From JABAYQ01 sp018608925 (GTDB lineage Bacteria; Bacteroidota; Bacteroidia; Flavobacteriales; UBA7312): DNA of 64,000 bases. The DNA lies in assembly GCA_037625715.1 (NCBI GenBank), contig JASJHQ010000010.1:1-64000 (forward strand), written 5' to 3'. A program made the position numbers and the translations under genes. Below the pieces are notes generated by a model that was not told where the DNA came from, made no database searches, and worked only from the letters and a program-made list of their open reading frames with translations. Below, piece after piece: positions 25,831-34,777 of this stretch; the stretch's first letter is position 1; the number at the start of each line of letters is the position of its first letter.

Positions 25831-26469
25831 ATGAAAATAAAGGATCGCTATTCTCAATTCGTCTCTTACTTTAGTGAAAAGATGCCTGTAGCTGTAACGG
25901 AGTTGAATTACACCACTCCTTTTGAGCTTTTGGTTGCGGTTGCTCTTTCTGCTCAGTGTACCGATAAGCGTATTAATTTGGTGACTCCAGTATTGTTTTC
26001 GCGATTTCCTGATCCTTTTTCCATGTCTATTTCTTCTCAAGATGAAATTTTCGAATATATCAGAAGCATTAGTTATCCCAATAATAAAGCCAAGCATTTG
26101 CTTGCCATGTCTAAGATGTTAGTTCATGATTTTGATGGAGAGGTTCCTTCTAATATTGTCGATTTACAAAAATTACCTGGTGTTGGTAGAAAAACTGCAA
26201 ATGTTATTGTTTCAGTTTTGTTTGACGTTCCGGCAATGCCTGTTGATACTCATGTTTTTAGGGTTTCTAATAGGATTGGTTTAACAAGAAATTCTAAATC
26301 GCCATTAGAATCCGAAAAGGTGTTGGTCAAAAACTTGCCAAAAGATAAGCTTGGAATTGCTCACCATTGGCTAATTCTTCACGGAAGGTATGTGTGTATT
26401 GCTAGAAAGCCTAAGTGCCAAGAATGTGGCATAACTTCTATTTGCAACTTTTATAAAACTAATTCATAA
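25831..26469 (+). CDS. nth: Endonuclease III
   Basis: 212 residues from ATG (a TTG two codons earlier is less likely). Helix-hairpin-helix LPGVGRKTA (115-123) with catalytic Lys121, catalytic Asp139 in PVDTHVFR, and the 4Fe-4S ligands C189, C196, C199 and C205 in the C-x6-C-x2-C-x5-C pattern. It removes oxidised pyrimidines and nicks abasic sites in base-excision repair. No promoter box was recognised in the short gap after the preceding terminator. Confidence 0.96.
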   Translation: MKIKDRYSQFVSYFSEKMPVAVTELNYTTPFELLVAVALSAQCTDKRINLVTPVLFSRFPDPFSMSISSQDEIFEYIRSISYPNNKAKHLLAMSKMLVHDFDGEVPSNIVDLQKLPGVGRKTANVIVSVLFDVPAMPVDTHVFRVSNRIGLTRNSKSPLESEKVLVKNLPKDKLGIAHHWLILHGRYVCIARKPKCQECGITSICNFYKTNS

Positions 26470-26546
26470 TTTGTTAATAATTCCGTCTTATTATAATTGT
26501 TAAATCATTCTTTTTTTTGCTACTTTGTTAGAAGAAAAATATATAA

Positions 26547-27005
26547 ATGACACATTTACAAGTAGGGGATTCCGCACCAGATTTTGCAATCACAAATCAA
26601 TCTGGAGAATTAATAAAATTGTCTGATTTTTCAGATAAAAAACTTATAATTTTCTTTTACCCAAAAGACAATACGCCTGGCTGTACTGCAGAAAGTTGTA
26701 ATTTAAAAGATAACTATTCTGATCTTTTAGAAAAGGGTTTTGAGGTTGTTGGAGTAAGTGCTGATGATGCCGTTTCTCACCAGAAATTCATCGCTAAATT
26801 TTCTCTTCCTTATAATCTTTTGGCTGACACTAATAAGGAGATGATAAAATCTTATGGTGTTTGGGGTGAAAAGAAATTTATGGGTAAAGTTTATGATGGA
26901 ATACATCGTACTACTTTCATTATAAATAATGGTGTTGTAGAAAAGATTTTCCTAAAAGTTAAAACTAAAGAACATTCAAATCAAATAATAGAATCTTATA
27001 AATAA
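26547..27005 (+). CDS. bcp: Thioredoxin-dependent peroxiredoxin (Bcp/PrxQ)
   Basis: 152 residues. Peroxidatic Cys46 in PKDNTPGCTAESC with resolving Cys51, the standard C-x4-C of the 2-Cys PrxQ class. It reduces hydrogen and organic peroxides in the cytosol. A -7-like TACTTTG (26521-26527, spacer one base shorter than consensus) lies 19 bases before ATG with a TTG upstream at a suitable distance. recA follows after 5 bases, so a peroxide-defence gene and recA share a transcript. Confidence 0.95.
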   Translation: MTHLQVGDSAPDFAITNQSGELIKLSDFSDKKLIIFFYPKDNTPGCTAESCNLKDNYSDLLEKGFEVVGVSADDAVSHQKFIAKFSLPYNLLADTNKEMIKSYGVWGEKKFMGKVYDGIHRTTFIINNGVVEKIFLKVKTKEHSNQIIESYK

Positions 27006-27010
27006 GAATT

Positions 27011-28003
27011 ATGAGCGAAAAAATAAAAGATGCTAAATTAAAAGCTTTACAACTTACTCTTGACAAGATGGAGAAGTCATACGGAAAAGGTGCGGTAATG
27101 AGATTAGGTGATAAAGTGGTTGAGAATATCCCATCTATACCTTCTGGTTCTCTAGGATTAGATATTGCCTTAGGAATAGGTGGTTACCCTAGAGGAAGAG
27201 TAATTGAAATTTATGGGCCTGAATCTTCAGGTAAGACAACTCTTGCTATACATGCTATTGCTCAGGCTCAAAAACAAGGTGGAATTGCTGCATTTATTGA
27301 TGCTGAGCACGCATTTGATCAGACTTATGCTAAAAACCTTGGTGTAAATATTGATGATCTTTTAATTTCTCAGCCTGATAATGGTGAGCAAGCTTTAGAA
27401 ATTGCCGATAATTTAATTCGTTCTGGTGCTATAGATATTTTAGTAGTGGATTCTGTTGCTGCACTTACTCCTAAGAGTGAAATTGAAGGAGAGATGGGAG
27501 ATACATCTGTAGGTTTGCAGGCAAGACTAATGTCTAAGGCGCTAAGAAAATTAACTGGAACAATTAGTAAAACAGGTTGTACTTGTATCTTTATTAATCA
27601 GCTTAGAGAAAAGATTGGTGTTATGTTTGGTAATCCAGAGACTACTACAGGTGGAAACGCTCTTAAGTTTTATTCTTCTGTAAGACTTGACGTAAGAAGA
27701 AGTACGGCGATTAAAGATGCTGAAGGTGCGATCGGTAATAAAACTAGAGTTAAAGTTGTAAAAAATAAAATTGCTCCACCATTTAAATTGGTAGAGTTTG
27801 ATATTATGTATGGTAAAGGAATCTCTAAGGTTGGAGAAGTTCTTGACAAAGCAGTTGATCTAGAGATTATTCAGAAAAGTGGTTCTTGGTTTAGTTATGG
27901 TGATGAGAAGTTGGGGCAGGGAAGAGATGCTGTAAAATTACTTCTTGAGGATAATATGGAGCTTTGCGATCAACTTGAAGTTAAAATTAAAGAACTTCTC
28001 TAA
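27011..28003 (+). CDS. recA: Recombinase RecA
   Basis: 330 residues. Walker A GPESSGKT (69-76), Walker B ILVVDSVAAL, loop 2 region NQLREKIGVMFGNPETTTGG, all intact. The C-terminus stops soon after the core, without a long acidic tail. It forms the strand-exchange filament on single-stranded DNA and, where present, activates LexA self-cleavage; no lexA is in the window. Cotranscribed with bcp and a TPR lipoprotein gene. Confidence 0.99.
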   Translation: MSEKIKDAKLKALQLTLDKMEKSYGKGAVMRLGDKVVENIPSIPSGSLGLDIALGIGGYPRGRVIEIYGPESSGKTTLAIHAIAQAQKQGGIAAFIDAEHAFDQTYAKNLGVNIDDLLISQPDNGEQALEIADNLIRSGAIDILVVDSVAALTPKSEIEGEMGDTSVGLQARLMSKALRKLTGTISKTGCTCIFINQLREKIGVMFGNPETTTGGNALKFYSSVRLDVRRSTAIKDAEGAIGNKTRVKVVKNKIAPPFKLVEFDIMYGKGISKVGEVLDKAVDLEIIQKSGSWFSYGDEKLGQGRDAVKLLLEDNMELCDQLEVKIKELL

Positions 28004-28005
28004 AA

Positions 28006-29010
28006 ATGAGAATACTTACTTTAGTTGCATGCTTGTTGTTTGCTGCTTGTAGTCAAAATGAAAAAGAAGAAAAAGTTCAAGCGACTGATTTTAGATCTTC
28101 TGTTTCTTTATTGAGTAAAAGCTTGCTTGATTCTCCCAATGACACTTCATTGTTAAATGCTAGAGCTAACCTTTTTCTTGCTCAAGGTAATTTAGAGGGC
28201 GCTTTGCTTGATATGGAGTTTTTGTATCAGTTAGATTCGAATAACTATAAAAGTTTAAGTGACTTATCACATCTTTATTTTCAGTTAGGTCAGAAAGGTA
28301 AGGTGGAATATTTTAGGAAGGCAATGTATCTTTTAGAAAAGGATATTGTAACCCTAAAGAATGTCTCTAAAGACCTTACTCTAAGGTATAAGCTATTCTT
28401 TATGGTTAATAAACATAAAGAATCATTGGCCGACATAAATAGTGTTCTGAAAATGGATAAGTATATGTCTGAAGCTTATTATTACAAAGGCCTAAACTAT
28501 TGCAAGATTGGTGATACCACAAAAGCTATTTCTCAATTTCAAACTGCTGTTGAGCAAGATCCTTATTATGTAGACGCTTATCTTGTCTTAGGTCTCTTAT
28601 ATGACTTAAAAGGAGACAGTATTGCTGAGCTCTATTTTGACAATGCATTACTTGTAGATTCGACTTCTACAAGAGTTTTATATAATAAAGGGAAGTACTA
28701 TCAGGACATTTTTAAGTTGGAAGAAGCTAAAAAATGTTATTCAGCTCTCTTGCGATTTGATCCTAAGTTTATTGATGCTTACTATAATTTAGGTTACATC
28801 TCCCTTTTACAGCAAGAATATCTTAATGGTGCTAACTACTTCTCAGAAGTAATTTATGCTAATCCTGGATTCGCTACGGCGTTTTATAGTAGGGGATTAT
28901 GCTTTAAAGGTTTGGGGGAGTTTCAAAAAGCAGCTTATGATTTTAAGAAAGCCTTAGAGGTTGACCCTGACTTTAGGGAGGCCAAGATTGAATTATCAAA
29001 AATTAGATAA
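28006..29010 (+). CDS. Tetratricopeptide-repeat lipoprotein
   Basis: 334 residues. Lipobox LLFAACSQ puts the lipidated Cys at 15, so the protein is membrane-attached in the periplasm. About seven TPR units follow from about 35 to the end, the clearest being ISQFQTAVEQDPYYVDAYLV and GANYFSEVIYANPGFATAFY. TPR arrays act as protein-interaction platforms; no enzymatic domain is present. Two bases after recA, and followed by a terminator. Function unknown. Confidence 0.88.
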   Translation: MRILTLVACLLFAACSQNEKEEKVQATDFRSSVSLLSKSLLDSPNDTSLLNARANLFLAQGNLEGALLDMEFLYQLDSNNYKSLSDLSHLYFQLGQKGKVEYFRKAMYLLEKDIVTLKNVSKDLTLRYKLFFMVNKHKESLADINSVLKMDKYMSEAYYYKGLNYCKIGDTTKAISQFQTAVEQDPYYVDAYLVLGLLYDLKGDSIAELYFDNALLVDSTSTRVLYNKGKYYQDIFKLEEAKKCYSALLRFDPKFIDAYYNLGYISLLQQEYLNGANYFSEVIYANPGFATAFYSRGLCFKGLGEFQKAAYDFKKALEVDPDFREAKIELSKIR

Positions 29011-29041
29011 AAAAAAAGCTCCTTATAAAGGAGCTTTTTTT
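29011..29041. terminator. Bidirectional terminator between TPR lipoprotein and csp
   Basis: Seven A residues, GCTCCTT, loop ATA, AAGGAGC and seven T residues. It is symmetric, so it ends both the recA unit and the convergent cold-shock gene. Confidence 0.92.
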
Positions 29042-29055
29042 GTAATGTTAGTTTA

Positions 29056-29247
29056 TTATGCTAATCTTACATTCGTTGCATTCAAGCCTTTACGGCCTTC
29101 CTCCAAGTCAAATGTAACTTTGTCATTTTCACTAATTTCATCGATTACTCCAGAGATGTGTACAAAGTACTCCTTATCCGTTTCGTCCTCTTTAATAAAA
29201 CCGTAACCTTTGGTTCCGTTAAAAAATTTTACTGTTGCAGTATTCAT
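29056..29247 (-). CDS. Cold-shock domain protein
   Basis: 63 residues from MNTATVKFFN. A longer reading upstream was rejected because it would include the promoter box and the rplT terminator. RNA-binding motifs KGYGFI (RNP1, within FNGTKGYGFIKEDE) and YFVHISGV (RNP2 FVHIS) are intact. It binds single-stranded RNA/DNA and melts structure. Its own promoter sits right behind the rplT terminator, so it is a single-gene unit. Confidence 0.95.
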   Translation of the reverse strand: MNTATVKFFNGTKGYGFIKEDETDKEYFVHISGVIDEISENDKVTFDLEEGRKGLNATNVRLA

Positions 29248-29269
29248 ATTATAATAATTTAATTTGGCG

Positions 29270-29277
29270 CAAAGGTA
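29270..29277 (-). promoter_or_regulatory. -7 box of csp promoter (TACCTTTG)
   Basis: Exact TAnnTTTG match read leftward, 22 bases before the csp ATG. The upstream promoter region overlaps the rplT terminator stem. Confidence 0.75.
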
Positions 29278-29280
29278 ATA

Positions 29281-29309
29281 AAAAAGTCCATCCGAATGGA
29301 TGGACTTTA
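29281..29309 (-). terminator. Intrinsic terminator of the thrS-infC-rpmI-rplT operon
   Basis: AAGTCCATCC, loop of four, GGATGGACTT: a 10-bp perfect stem followed leftward by a T-run. It begins 20 bases after the rplT stop. Confidence 0.92.
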
Positions 29310-29328
29310 ATTTAATTTGCAAAAAAGT

Positions 29329-29676
29329 TTATTTTTTTACTATTTCGATAACTTTTTTGAATGCTTCAGGATGGTTCATTGCTAAATCAGCAAGTACTTT
29401 TCTGTTTAAAACAATACCTGATTTAGACATTGCACCCATAAAAGTTGAATAAGACATTCCGTGTTCTCTAACACCAGCGTTAATTCTAGTGATCCAAAGA
29501 GAACGAAAGTTTCTTTTCTTTTGTTTTCTTCCGATGTATGCATACTGCATTGCTTTCTCAACTGCATTCTTAGCAACAGTATGTACATTTTTTCTTCTTC
29601 CAAAATAACCTTTGGCAGCATCAATTACTTTTTTTCTCCTAGCTTTGGCTGCGACAGCGTTTACCGATCTTGGCAT
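29329..29676 (-). CDS. rplT: 50S ribosomal protein L20
   Basis: 115 residues, full length, very basic N-terminus (SVNAVAAKARRKKVIDAAKG) and the typical FRSLWITRINAGVR (56-69). It binds 23S rRNA early in 50S assembly and in other bacteria represses its own operon. A 75-base gap before it contains a small CCTTA-TT-AAGG hairpin (read leftward), a possible site for such control, unproven. Last gene of the operon. Confidence 0.98.
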   Translation of the reverse strand: MPRSVNAVAAKARRKKVIDAAKGYFGRRKNVHTVAKNAVEKAMQYAYIGRKQKKRNFRSLWITRINAGVREHGMSYSTFMGAMSKSGIVLNRKVLADLAMNHPEAFKKVIEIVKK

Positions 29677-29751
29677 AATTTAATTAGTTTTTGGTCAAAA
29701 GCGCCTTAATAAGGTCTTAAAGCTCGTGACCTGGTTAATGATAATAATTTG

Positions 29752-29949
29752 TTATCTGAGGCACAATTGTTGCTTGATGTTTTTAACATCCGACTCATGT
29801 ACTAGTCCAGTTTTAGTTAAGTTACGCTTTTGTTTAGTCTCTTTTTTTGTCAAAATGTGACTTTTAAAGGCGTGCTTTCTTTTAATTTTACCAGTGCCCG
29901 TTAGTTTAAAACGTTTTTTTGCACTTGATTTGGTTTTCATTTTTGGCAT
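29752..29949 (-). CDS. rpmI: 50S ribosomal protein L35
   Basis: 65 residues. N-terminal MPKMKTKSSAKKRFKLTGTG is diagnostic, followed by KRKHAFKSHILTKK. Highly basic. Lies 22 bases after infC in the conserved infC-rpmI-rplT order. Confidence 0.98.
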   Translation of the reverse strand: MPKMKTKSSAKKRFKLTGTGKIKRKHAFKSHILTKKETKQKRNLTKTGLVHESDVKNIKQQLCLR

Positions 29950-29971
29950 GATGTATGCAGTTTAGTTGATT

Positions 29972-30529
29972 TTACTTTTTCTTTTTTGGCGCTATAAACA
30001 TAGTCATTCTTTTACCCTCTAGTTTTGGCATTTGTTCTACTATACCAACACTTTCGAGTGCTTGAGCAAATTTTAATAATAAAATTTCCCCAGAATCTTT
30101 AAAAACAATACTTCTTCCTCTAAAAAAGACAAAAGCTTTTACTTTTGATCCTTCTTCTAAAAACTTAGTAGCATGTTTTGTTTTGAAATTTAAATCGTGT
30201 TCTTCGGTATTTGGTCCGAATCTTATTTCTTTTATTACTGTTTTAGAAGCATTTGCTTTAATAATTTTCTGTTTCTTCTTTTGATCGTACAGAAATTTCT
30301 TATAATCAATAATTTTACAAACAGGAGGAGCAGCCTTAGGAGAAATTTCCACAAGATCTAATTCCTTGCTTTTAGCCATAGCTAGAGCCTTAGCAAGGGG
30401 ATATACGCCTTGTTCTGTCTCTGACCCAACTAACCTAACCTCTAAAGCTGTAATTAGTTTATTAATGCGATGTTCAGGTTCTTTAGGCCCTCTTCTTGCA
30501 TGGTTACTTTTTCTTCTTCTTATTGCGAT
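29972..30529 (-). CDS. infC: Translation initiation factor IF-3, with probable ATC start codon
   Basis: 185 residues as called. The conserved N-terminal domain (EPEHRINKLITALEVRLVG, then QGVYPLAKALA) is encoded upstream of the first ATG (30379), and that stretch holds no in-frame ATG, GTG or TTG back to the stop at 30545-30547. I place the start at ATC, giving IAIRRRKS, which aligns with the usual MAIRRR-type N-terminus; ATA two codons later is the alternative. Starting at the ATG would lose about 50 conserved residues. Escherichia coli infC likewise uses a rare AUU for self-repression. Downstream KELDLVEISP, CKIIDYKKFLYDQ and MFIAPKKKK are standard. 11 bases after thrS. Confidence 0.93.
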   Translation of the reverse strand: MAIRRRKSNHARRGPKEPEHRINKLITALEVRLVGSETEQGVYPLAKALAMAKSKELDLVEISPKAAPPVCKIIDYKKFLYDQKKKQKIIKANASKTVIKEIRFGPNTEEHDLNFKTKHATKFLEEGSKVKAFVFFRGRSIVFKDSGEILLLKFAQALESVGIVEQMPKLEGKRMTMFIAPKKKK

Positions 30530-30540
30530 AAGCTTATATA

Positions 30541-32484
30541 TTAATTATTAAAACCTATTAAATTATTAATTTCAGTGTTTATTATCTGCACGAAATCATT
30601 CACTTTCATACTTCCTAAATCTTGTCCACCGTGCTTTCTAATTGTAATGCTTTCTTCGTTTTCCTCCCTTTCTCCTACAATTATAATGTACGGTGTCTTA
30701 CTAACTTCGGCGTCTCTAATCTTGCGACCAGCTTTTTCAGCCCTCTCGTCAATAAGCCCGCGAATATCGTAATTATTTAGGATATTTAAAACCTTTTGGG
30801 CGTAATCATGAAATTTTTCGCTAATTGGCAGTATTATTACTTGATCTGGAGTCAGCCACAGAGGGAAATTACCAGCGCAATGTTCTAATAATACCGATAT
30901 AAATCTTTCCATAGAACCAAAAGGAGCTCTATGAATCATTACTGGTCTGTGTTGTTTGTTATCAGATCCGGTATATTCTAGTTCAAAACGATCTGGTAAA
31001 TTGTAGTCGACTTGAATTGTTCCAAGTTGCCAGCTTCTTCCTAGAGCGTCTTTAACCATGAAATCAAGTTTTGGTCCGTAAAACGCGGCTTCACCGTACT
31101 CAATTATAGTTTTGATGTCTTTTTCTTTTGTTGCTTCTAAAATGGCATTTTCAGCTTTATCCCAATTTTCATCTGTTCCTATATACTTTTCTGGTTTATT
31201 TTTATCTCTTAAAGATATTTGAGCAGTGAAATCTTCAAAGCTTAGTGTTTTGAAAATGTATAGTACAAGGTCTATTACTTTTATAAATTCTTCTTTTACT
31301 TGGTCTTGAGTACAAAATATATGGGCATCATCTTGAGTAAAAGCTCTAACTCTCGACAATCCGTGTAATTCGCCGGATTGCTCATATCGGTATACTGTTC
31401 CGAATTCAGCAAATCGGATTGGTAAATCTTTATATGATCTTGGTTTTGTTTTATAAATTTCACAGTGATGGGGACAATTCATTGGTTTGAGTAAAAACTC
31501 TTCTCCTTCATTAGGTGTTTGTATTGGCTGAAACGAATCTGCTCCATATTTCTGATAGTGACCCGAACAAACGTATAATTCTTTTGAACCTATGTGTGGC
31601 GTAATAACTTGTTCGTATCCTGCTTTCTTTTGTGCTACTTTAAGAAAGTTTTCTAGTCGTTCTCTCAATGCAGCTCCTTTTGGTAACCACAGAGGTAAAC
31701 CTTGTCCAACTTTTTGAGAAAAAGCAAACAACTCTAATTCCTTACCTAGTTTTCTGTGATCTCTTAGTTTAGCTTGTTCTAATAACTCTAAATATTCGGT
31801 TAACTCTTTTTGTTTAGGGAATGTTATTCCGTAAATACGAGTTAATTGTTTGTTGTTTTCATCTCCTCGCCAATATGCTCCTGCAATATTTAGAAGTTTT
31901 GCTGCTTTTATAAATGAAGTGTTTGGTATATGTGGGCCTCTACATAAGTCTGTAAATTGACCTTGTGAGTAAAAGGTAATGCTTCCGTCTTCAAGCCCTT
32001 CAATTAATTCTAATTTATATTCGTCGTTTTTTTCTTCAAAATATTTTTGAGCTTCTTTTTTAGAAATTTCTTTACGAATAAATTCGTTTTTTTGACGCGC
32101 TAGCTCTAGCATCATCTTTTCTATTTTAGGAAAATCAGATGATGAAATAGTCTCTTCTCCTAGATCAATATCGTAATAGAAACCATTTTCGATAGCAGGA
32201 CCGATAGCTAGCTTTATGTTCGGGTAAATTGCTTCTAAAGCTTCTGCCATTAGGTGAGCTGAAGAATGCCACATGGTTTCTTTTCCTTTAGCGTTTTGCC
32301 AAGTTAGAAGGATTAAAGAGCAGTCTGTGTTTAATGGTCTGTTTGCATCCCAAACTTCTCCATTGACCTCACAGGCTAAAACATTTCTGGCTAGGCCTTC
32401 GCTTATTTCTTTGGCTACATCCATTGCAGATGTTCCTTTTTCTACTTCTTTAATCGTTCCGTCTGGAAGTGTTATGTTGATCAT
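30541..32484 (-). CDS. thrS: Threonyl-tRNA synthetase
   Basis: 647 residues, full length. TGS domain at 1-60, editing domain with HSSAHLMA (73-80) and CRGPH (181-185), class II catalytic core with MNCPHHCEIY (335-344; zinc ligand Cys337), and the C-terminal anticodon-binding domain. First gene of the thrS-infC-rpmI-rplT operon, the order also seen in Escherichia coli. It has a clear promoter and a leader of about 15 bases, too short for the operator stem-loops known in E. coli thrS. Confidence 0.98.
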   Translation of the reverse strand: MINITLPDGTIKEVEKGTSAMDVAKEISEGLARNVLACEVNGEVWDANRPLNTDCSLILLTWQNAKGKETMWHSSAHLMAEALEAIYPNIKLAIGPAIENGFYYDIDLGEETISSSDFPKIEKMMLELARQKNEFIRKEISKKEAQKYFEEKNDEYKLELIEGLEDGSITFYSQGQFTDLCRGPHIPNTSFIKAAKLLNIAGAYWRGDENNKQLTRIYGITFPKQKELTEYLELLEQAKLRDHRKLGKELELFAFSQKVGQGLPLWLPKGAALRERLENFLKVAQKKAGYEQVITPHIGSKELYVCSGHYQKYGADSFQPIQTPNEGEEFLLKPMNCPHHCEIYKTKPRSYKDLPIRFAEFGTVYRYEQSGELHGLSRVRAFTQDDAHIFCTQDQVKEEFIKVIDLVLYIFKTLSFEDFTAQISLRDKNKPEKYIGTDENWDKAENAILEATKEKDIKTIIEYGEAAFYGPKLDFMVKDALGRSWQLGTIQVDYNLPDRFELEYTGSDNKQHRPVMIHRAPFGSMERFISVLLEHCAGNFPLWLTPDQVIILPISEKFHDYAQKVLNILNNYDIRGLIDERAEKAGRKIRDAEVSKTPYIIIVGEREENEESITIRKHGGQDLGSMKVNDFVQIINTEINNLIGFNN

Positions 32485-32504
32485 TCTGATGTTGTTCTAG
32501 ATGA

Positions 32505-32512
32505 CAAATATA
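32505..32512 (-). promoter_or_regulatory. -7 box of thrS operon promoter (TATATTTG)
   Basis: Exact TAnnTTTG match read leftward, 20 bases before the thrS ATG, in the short gap after the carboxyltransferase gene. Confidence 0.75.
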
Positions 32513-32537
32513 AATAAAAGCTAACTACTTAAAAGCT

Positions 32538-34166
32538 TTAAGCTTGTAGAACTCCTGGATTATATTTTTTTTCAATTGGTGCATGGTTAGCAGCCTCAAT
32601 ACCCATAGAAATAACCTTTCTTGTTTCTTGTGGGTCTATGATAGCATCAATCCAAAGTCTTGAAGCAGCATAATAAGGTGAGGTTTGCTCGTCGTATTTC
32701 TGACTTATTTTCTTTAATAATTTATCGTTTTTTTCTTGATCAATTTTTTGGCTAGAATTTTTTGATCTAGAAGCTTCAATTTGAGCTAAAACCTTTGAGG
32801 CTTGTTCTCCGCCCATTACCGCTATTCTAGCTGTTGGCCATGCTACAATAATCCTAGGGTCAAATGCTTTGCCGCACATAGCATAATTTCCTGCTCCGTA
32901 CGAATTACCCATTATAATAGTAAATTTAGGAACAACAGAGTTACTCATAGTATTTACCATTTTTGCCCCATCTTTTATAATGCCACCATGTTCCGATCGT
33001 GAACCAACCATAAAGCCTGTTACGTCTTGCAAGAATACTAAAGGTATTTTTTTCTGATTGCAAACAGCAATAAATCTACTAGCCTTATCAGCTGAGTCCG
33101 AGTAAATGACTCCGCCAAACTGCATTTCCCCTTTTTTGTTTTTAACCAATTTTCTTTGGTTAGCTACTATTCCTACAGCCCATCCTTCAATTCTAGCATA
33201 TCCGCAGATAATAGATTTTCCATAATCTTCTTTATATTCGTCTAAATCAGAGTCATCTACTATTCTTTTGATAACTTCTCTAGTGTCGTATGGTTTGTCG
33301 TTTTTTACGGAAAGTATACCAAGTAATTCTTTTTGATCCAATTTTGGTGGTAAGGGTTCTATTCTATTAAATCCTGCTTTATCAAAGGCTCCAATTTTAC
33401 CAACAATTTTTCTAATCTTTTCTAGGCAATCTTTATCGTCCTTAGATTTATAGTCAGTAACTCCAGAGATTTCACATTGAGAAGTCGCTCCACCTAAAGT
33501 TTCGTTATCTATATTTTCACCAATAGCAGCTTTAACAAGATAGCTTCCTGCCAGAAAAATGGTTCCTGTCTTGTCGACAATAAGCGCTTCATCACTCATG
33601 ATTGGTAAATAAGCGCCACCAGCTACACAAGAGCCCATTACAGCGGATATTTGTATAATCCCCATGGAAGACATGATTGCATTATTTCTAAAAATTCTAC
33701 CAAAGTGTTCTTTGTCAGGAAAAACCTCATCCTGAAGTGGAAGATAGACTCCTGCACTATCTACTAAGTAAATGATAGGAAGCTTATTCTCCATGGCAAT
33801 TTCTTGTGCTCTAAGATTCTTCTTAGCAGTTATTGGAAACCAAGCTCCAGCTTTAACTGTTGCATCATTTGCAACGATTACTACTTGCTTTTTTTGAACA
33901 TATCCAATTCCGACAATAACTCCTCCAGAGGGGCAGCCTCCATGTTCTTTATACATTCCATCTCCAACAAATGCCCCAATTTCAAGAAAGTCAGAATTTT
34001 CGTCAATTAAAAAATCTATTCTTTCTCTAGCGCTTAGTTTTCCTTTTTGGTGTTGTTTAGCTATTTTTTCTTTTCCACCACCTAAATATATCTTTTGAAG
34101 CTTTTGATTCATTTCTGAAATCAATAGCTTCATTTGGTCTTCGTTTTTGTTGAATTCTAAATTCAT
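32538..34166 (-). CDS. Acyl-CoA carboxylase beta (carboxyltransferase) subunit, methylcrotonyl-CoA carboxylase-like
   Basis: 542 residues with two crotonase-like halves. GGCPSGGVIVGIGYV near 76, GSCVAGGAYLPIMSDEA (189-205), GTIFLAGSYLVKAAIGE and QDVTGFMVGS in the C-terminal half match MccB more than PccB. It would transfer CO2 from carboxybiotin to 3-methylcrotonyl-CoA in leucine breakdown; leucine dehydrogenase at 41.8 kb fits such a pathway. The biotin-carrying alpha subunit is not in the window. ATG overlaps the WbqC stop by 4 bases; it closes the parA operon. Confidence 0.88.
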   Translation of the reverse strand: MNLEFNKNEDQMKLLISEMNQKLQKIYLGGGKEKIAKQHQKGKLSARERIDFLIDENSDFLEIGAFVGDGMYKEHGGCPSGGVIVGIGYVQKKQVVIVANDATVKAGAWFPITAKKNLRAQEIAMENKLPIIYLVDSAGVYLPLQDEVFPDKEHFGRIFRNNAIMSSMGIIQISAVMGSCVAGGAYLPIMSDEALIVDKTGTIFLAGSYLVKAAIGENIDNETLGGATSQCEISGVTDYKSKDDKDCLEKIRKIVGKIGAFDKAGFNRIEPLPPKLDQKELLGILSVKNDKPYDTREVIKRIVDDSDLDEYKEDYGKSIICGYARIEGWAVGIVANQRKLVKNKKGEMQFGGVIYSDSADKASRFIAVCNQKKIPLVFLQDVTGFMVGSRSEHGGIIKDGAKMVNTMSNSVVPKFTIIMGNSYGAGNYAMCGKAFDPRIIVAWPTARIAVMGGEQASKVLAQIEASRSKNSSQKIDQEKNDKLLKKISQKYDEQTSPYYAASRLWIDAIIDPQETRKVISMGIEAANHAPIEKKYNPGVLQA

Positions 34167-34777
34167 AATTTGATGCTTATGTCAGTATTTTTTAAGAATT
34201 GATCGGTCTCGGGTCCTAAATTAAAAAGCAAATCTAAGATACTTAAATCTGGAACAAATTTATTGTTGGAGCTAAAAACCTGCTCGTATTTTGTAATATT
34301 ATTGGAACTGATGAAAGAAGACTTTCTCCAATCATTATCGCTGTATGGCCTGAAATCATCGCTAGTGCTTAATCTGTTTTCAAGACCAATTATTTCTATC
34401 AACTTCTCTTGAGTTTCCATATTCAAATCAATTAAAAATGAATATTTAGTTTCAAAAAAAGGAATCAATTCATCACAATAGTATTCGAAAAAAGGAGAAC
34501 TTTGGTATGCGCTCTTAATACTTTTCCAATGTTCTTTTTGCCAAGGGTGATCATAATTAATTTTGATATCCTTAATGGGTGTTTTACTACTATTTTTCCT
34601 GTAACGAGGAACTTTTAAAGTAATGATTCCATTAGCTCCATTTATATCGCACCTTGTTCTTAAACTTTGTTTTATGAAAAATTCATTTTTTTCAATAACA
34701 CAGTTCGATTGAGCGATGATAGATTGGTGTTTTATAGGACCAAAGTATGCTGTAGGAATTAGGTTAGTGGATTGCAT
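34163..34777 (-). CDS. WbqC family protein
   Basis: 204 residues. The start (LIPTAYFGPIKHQSIIAQSN) and HPWQKEHWKSIKSAYQSSPFFEYY (about 89-112) match WbqC-like proteins. Named after an O-antigen cluster gene, the family is found in Bacteroidota beside lepB and dapB but has no settled biochemical role. It overlaps lepB by 15 bases and the carboxyltransferase by 4. No signal peptide, so probably cytosolic. Confidence 0.88.
   Translation of the reverse strand: MQSTNLIPTAYFGPIKHQSIIAQSNCVIEKNEFFIKQSLRTRCDINGANGIITLKVPRYRKNSSKTPIKDIKINYDHPWQKEHWKSIKSAYQSSPFFEYYCDELIPFFETKYSFLIDLNMETQEKLIEIIGLENRLSTSDDFRPYSDNDWRKSSFISSNNITKYEQVFSSNNKFVPDLSILDLLFNLGPETDQFLKNTDISIKL

Noticed and set aside
25732..26097. 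Leftward 121-codon open frame over nth
   Set aside because: It is the reverse of the nth coding sequence and the terminator; nth has complete catalytic motifs and typical length.
29248..29322. 25-residue N-terminal extension of the cold-shock protein
   Set aside because: It would be translated through the csp promoter box and the rplT terminator; the conserved domain starts at MNTATVKFF.
29972..30379. IF-3 starting at the internal ATG (135 residues)
   Set aside because: It would remove the conserved RINKLI-EVRLVG part of the N-terminal domain, which is intact in frame upstream.
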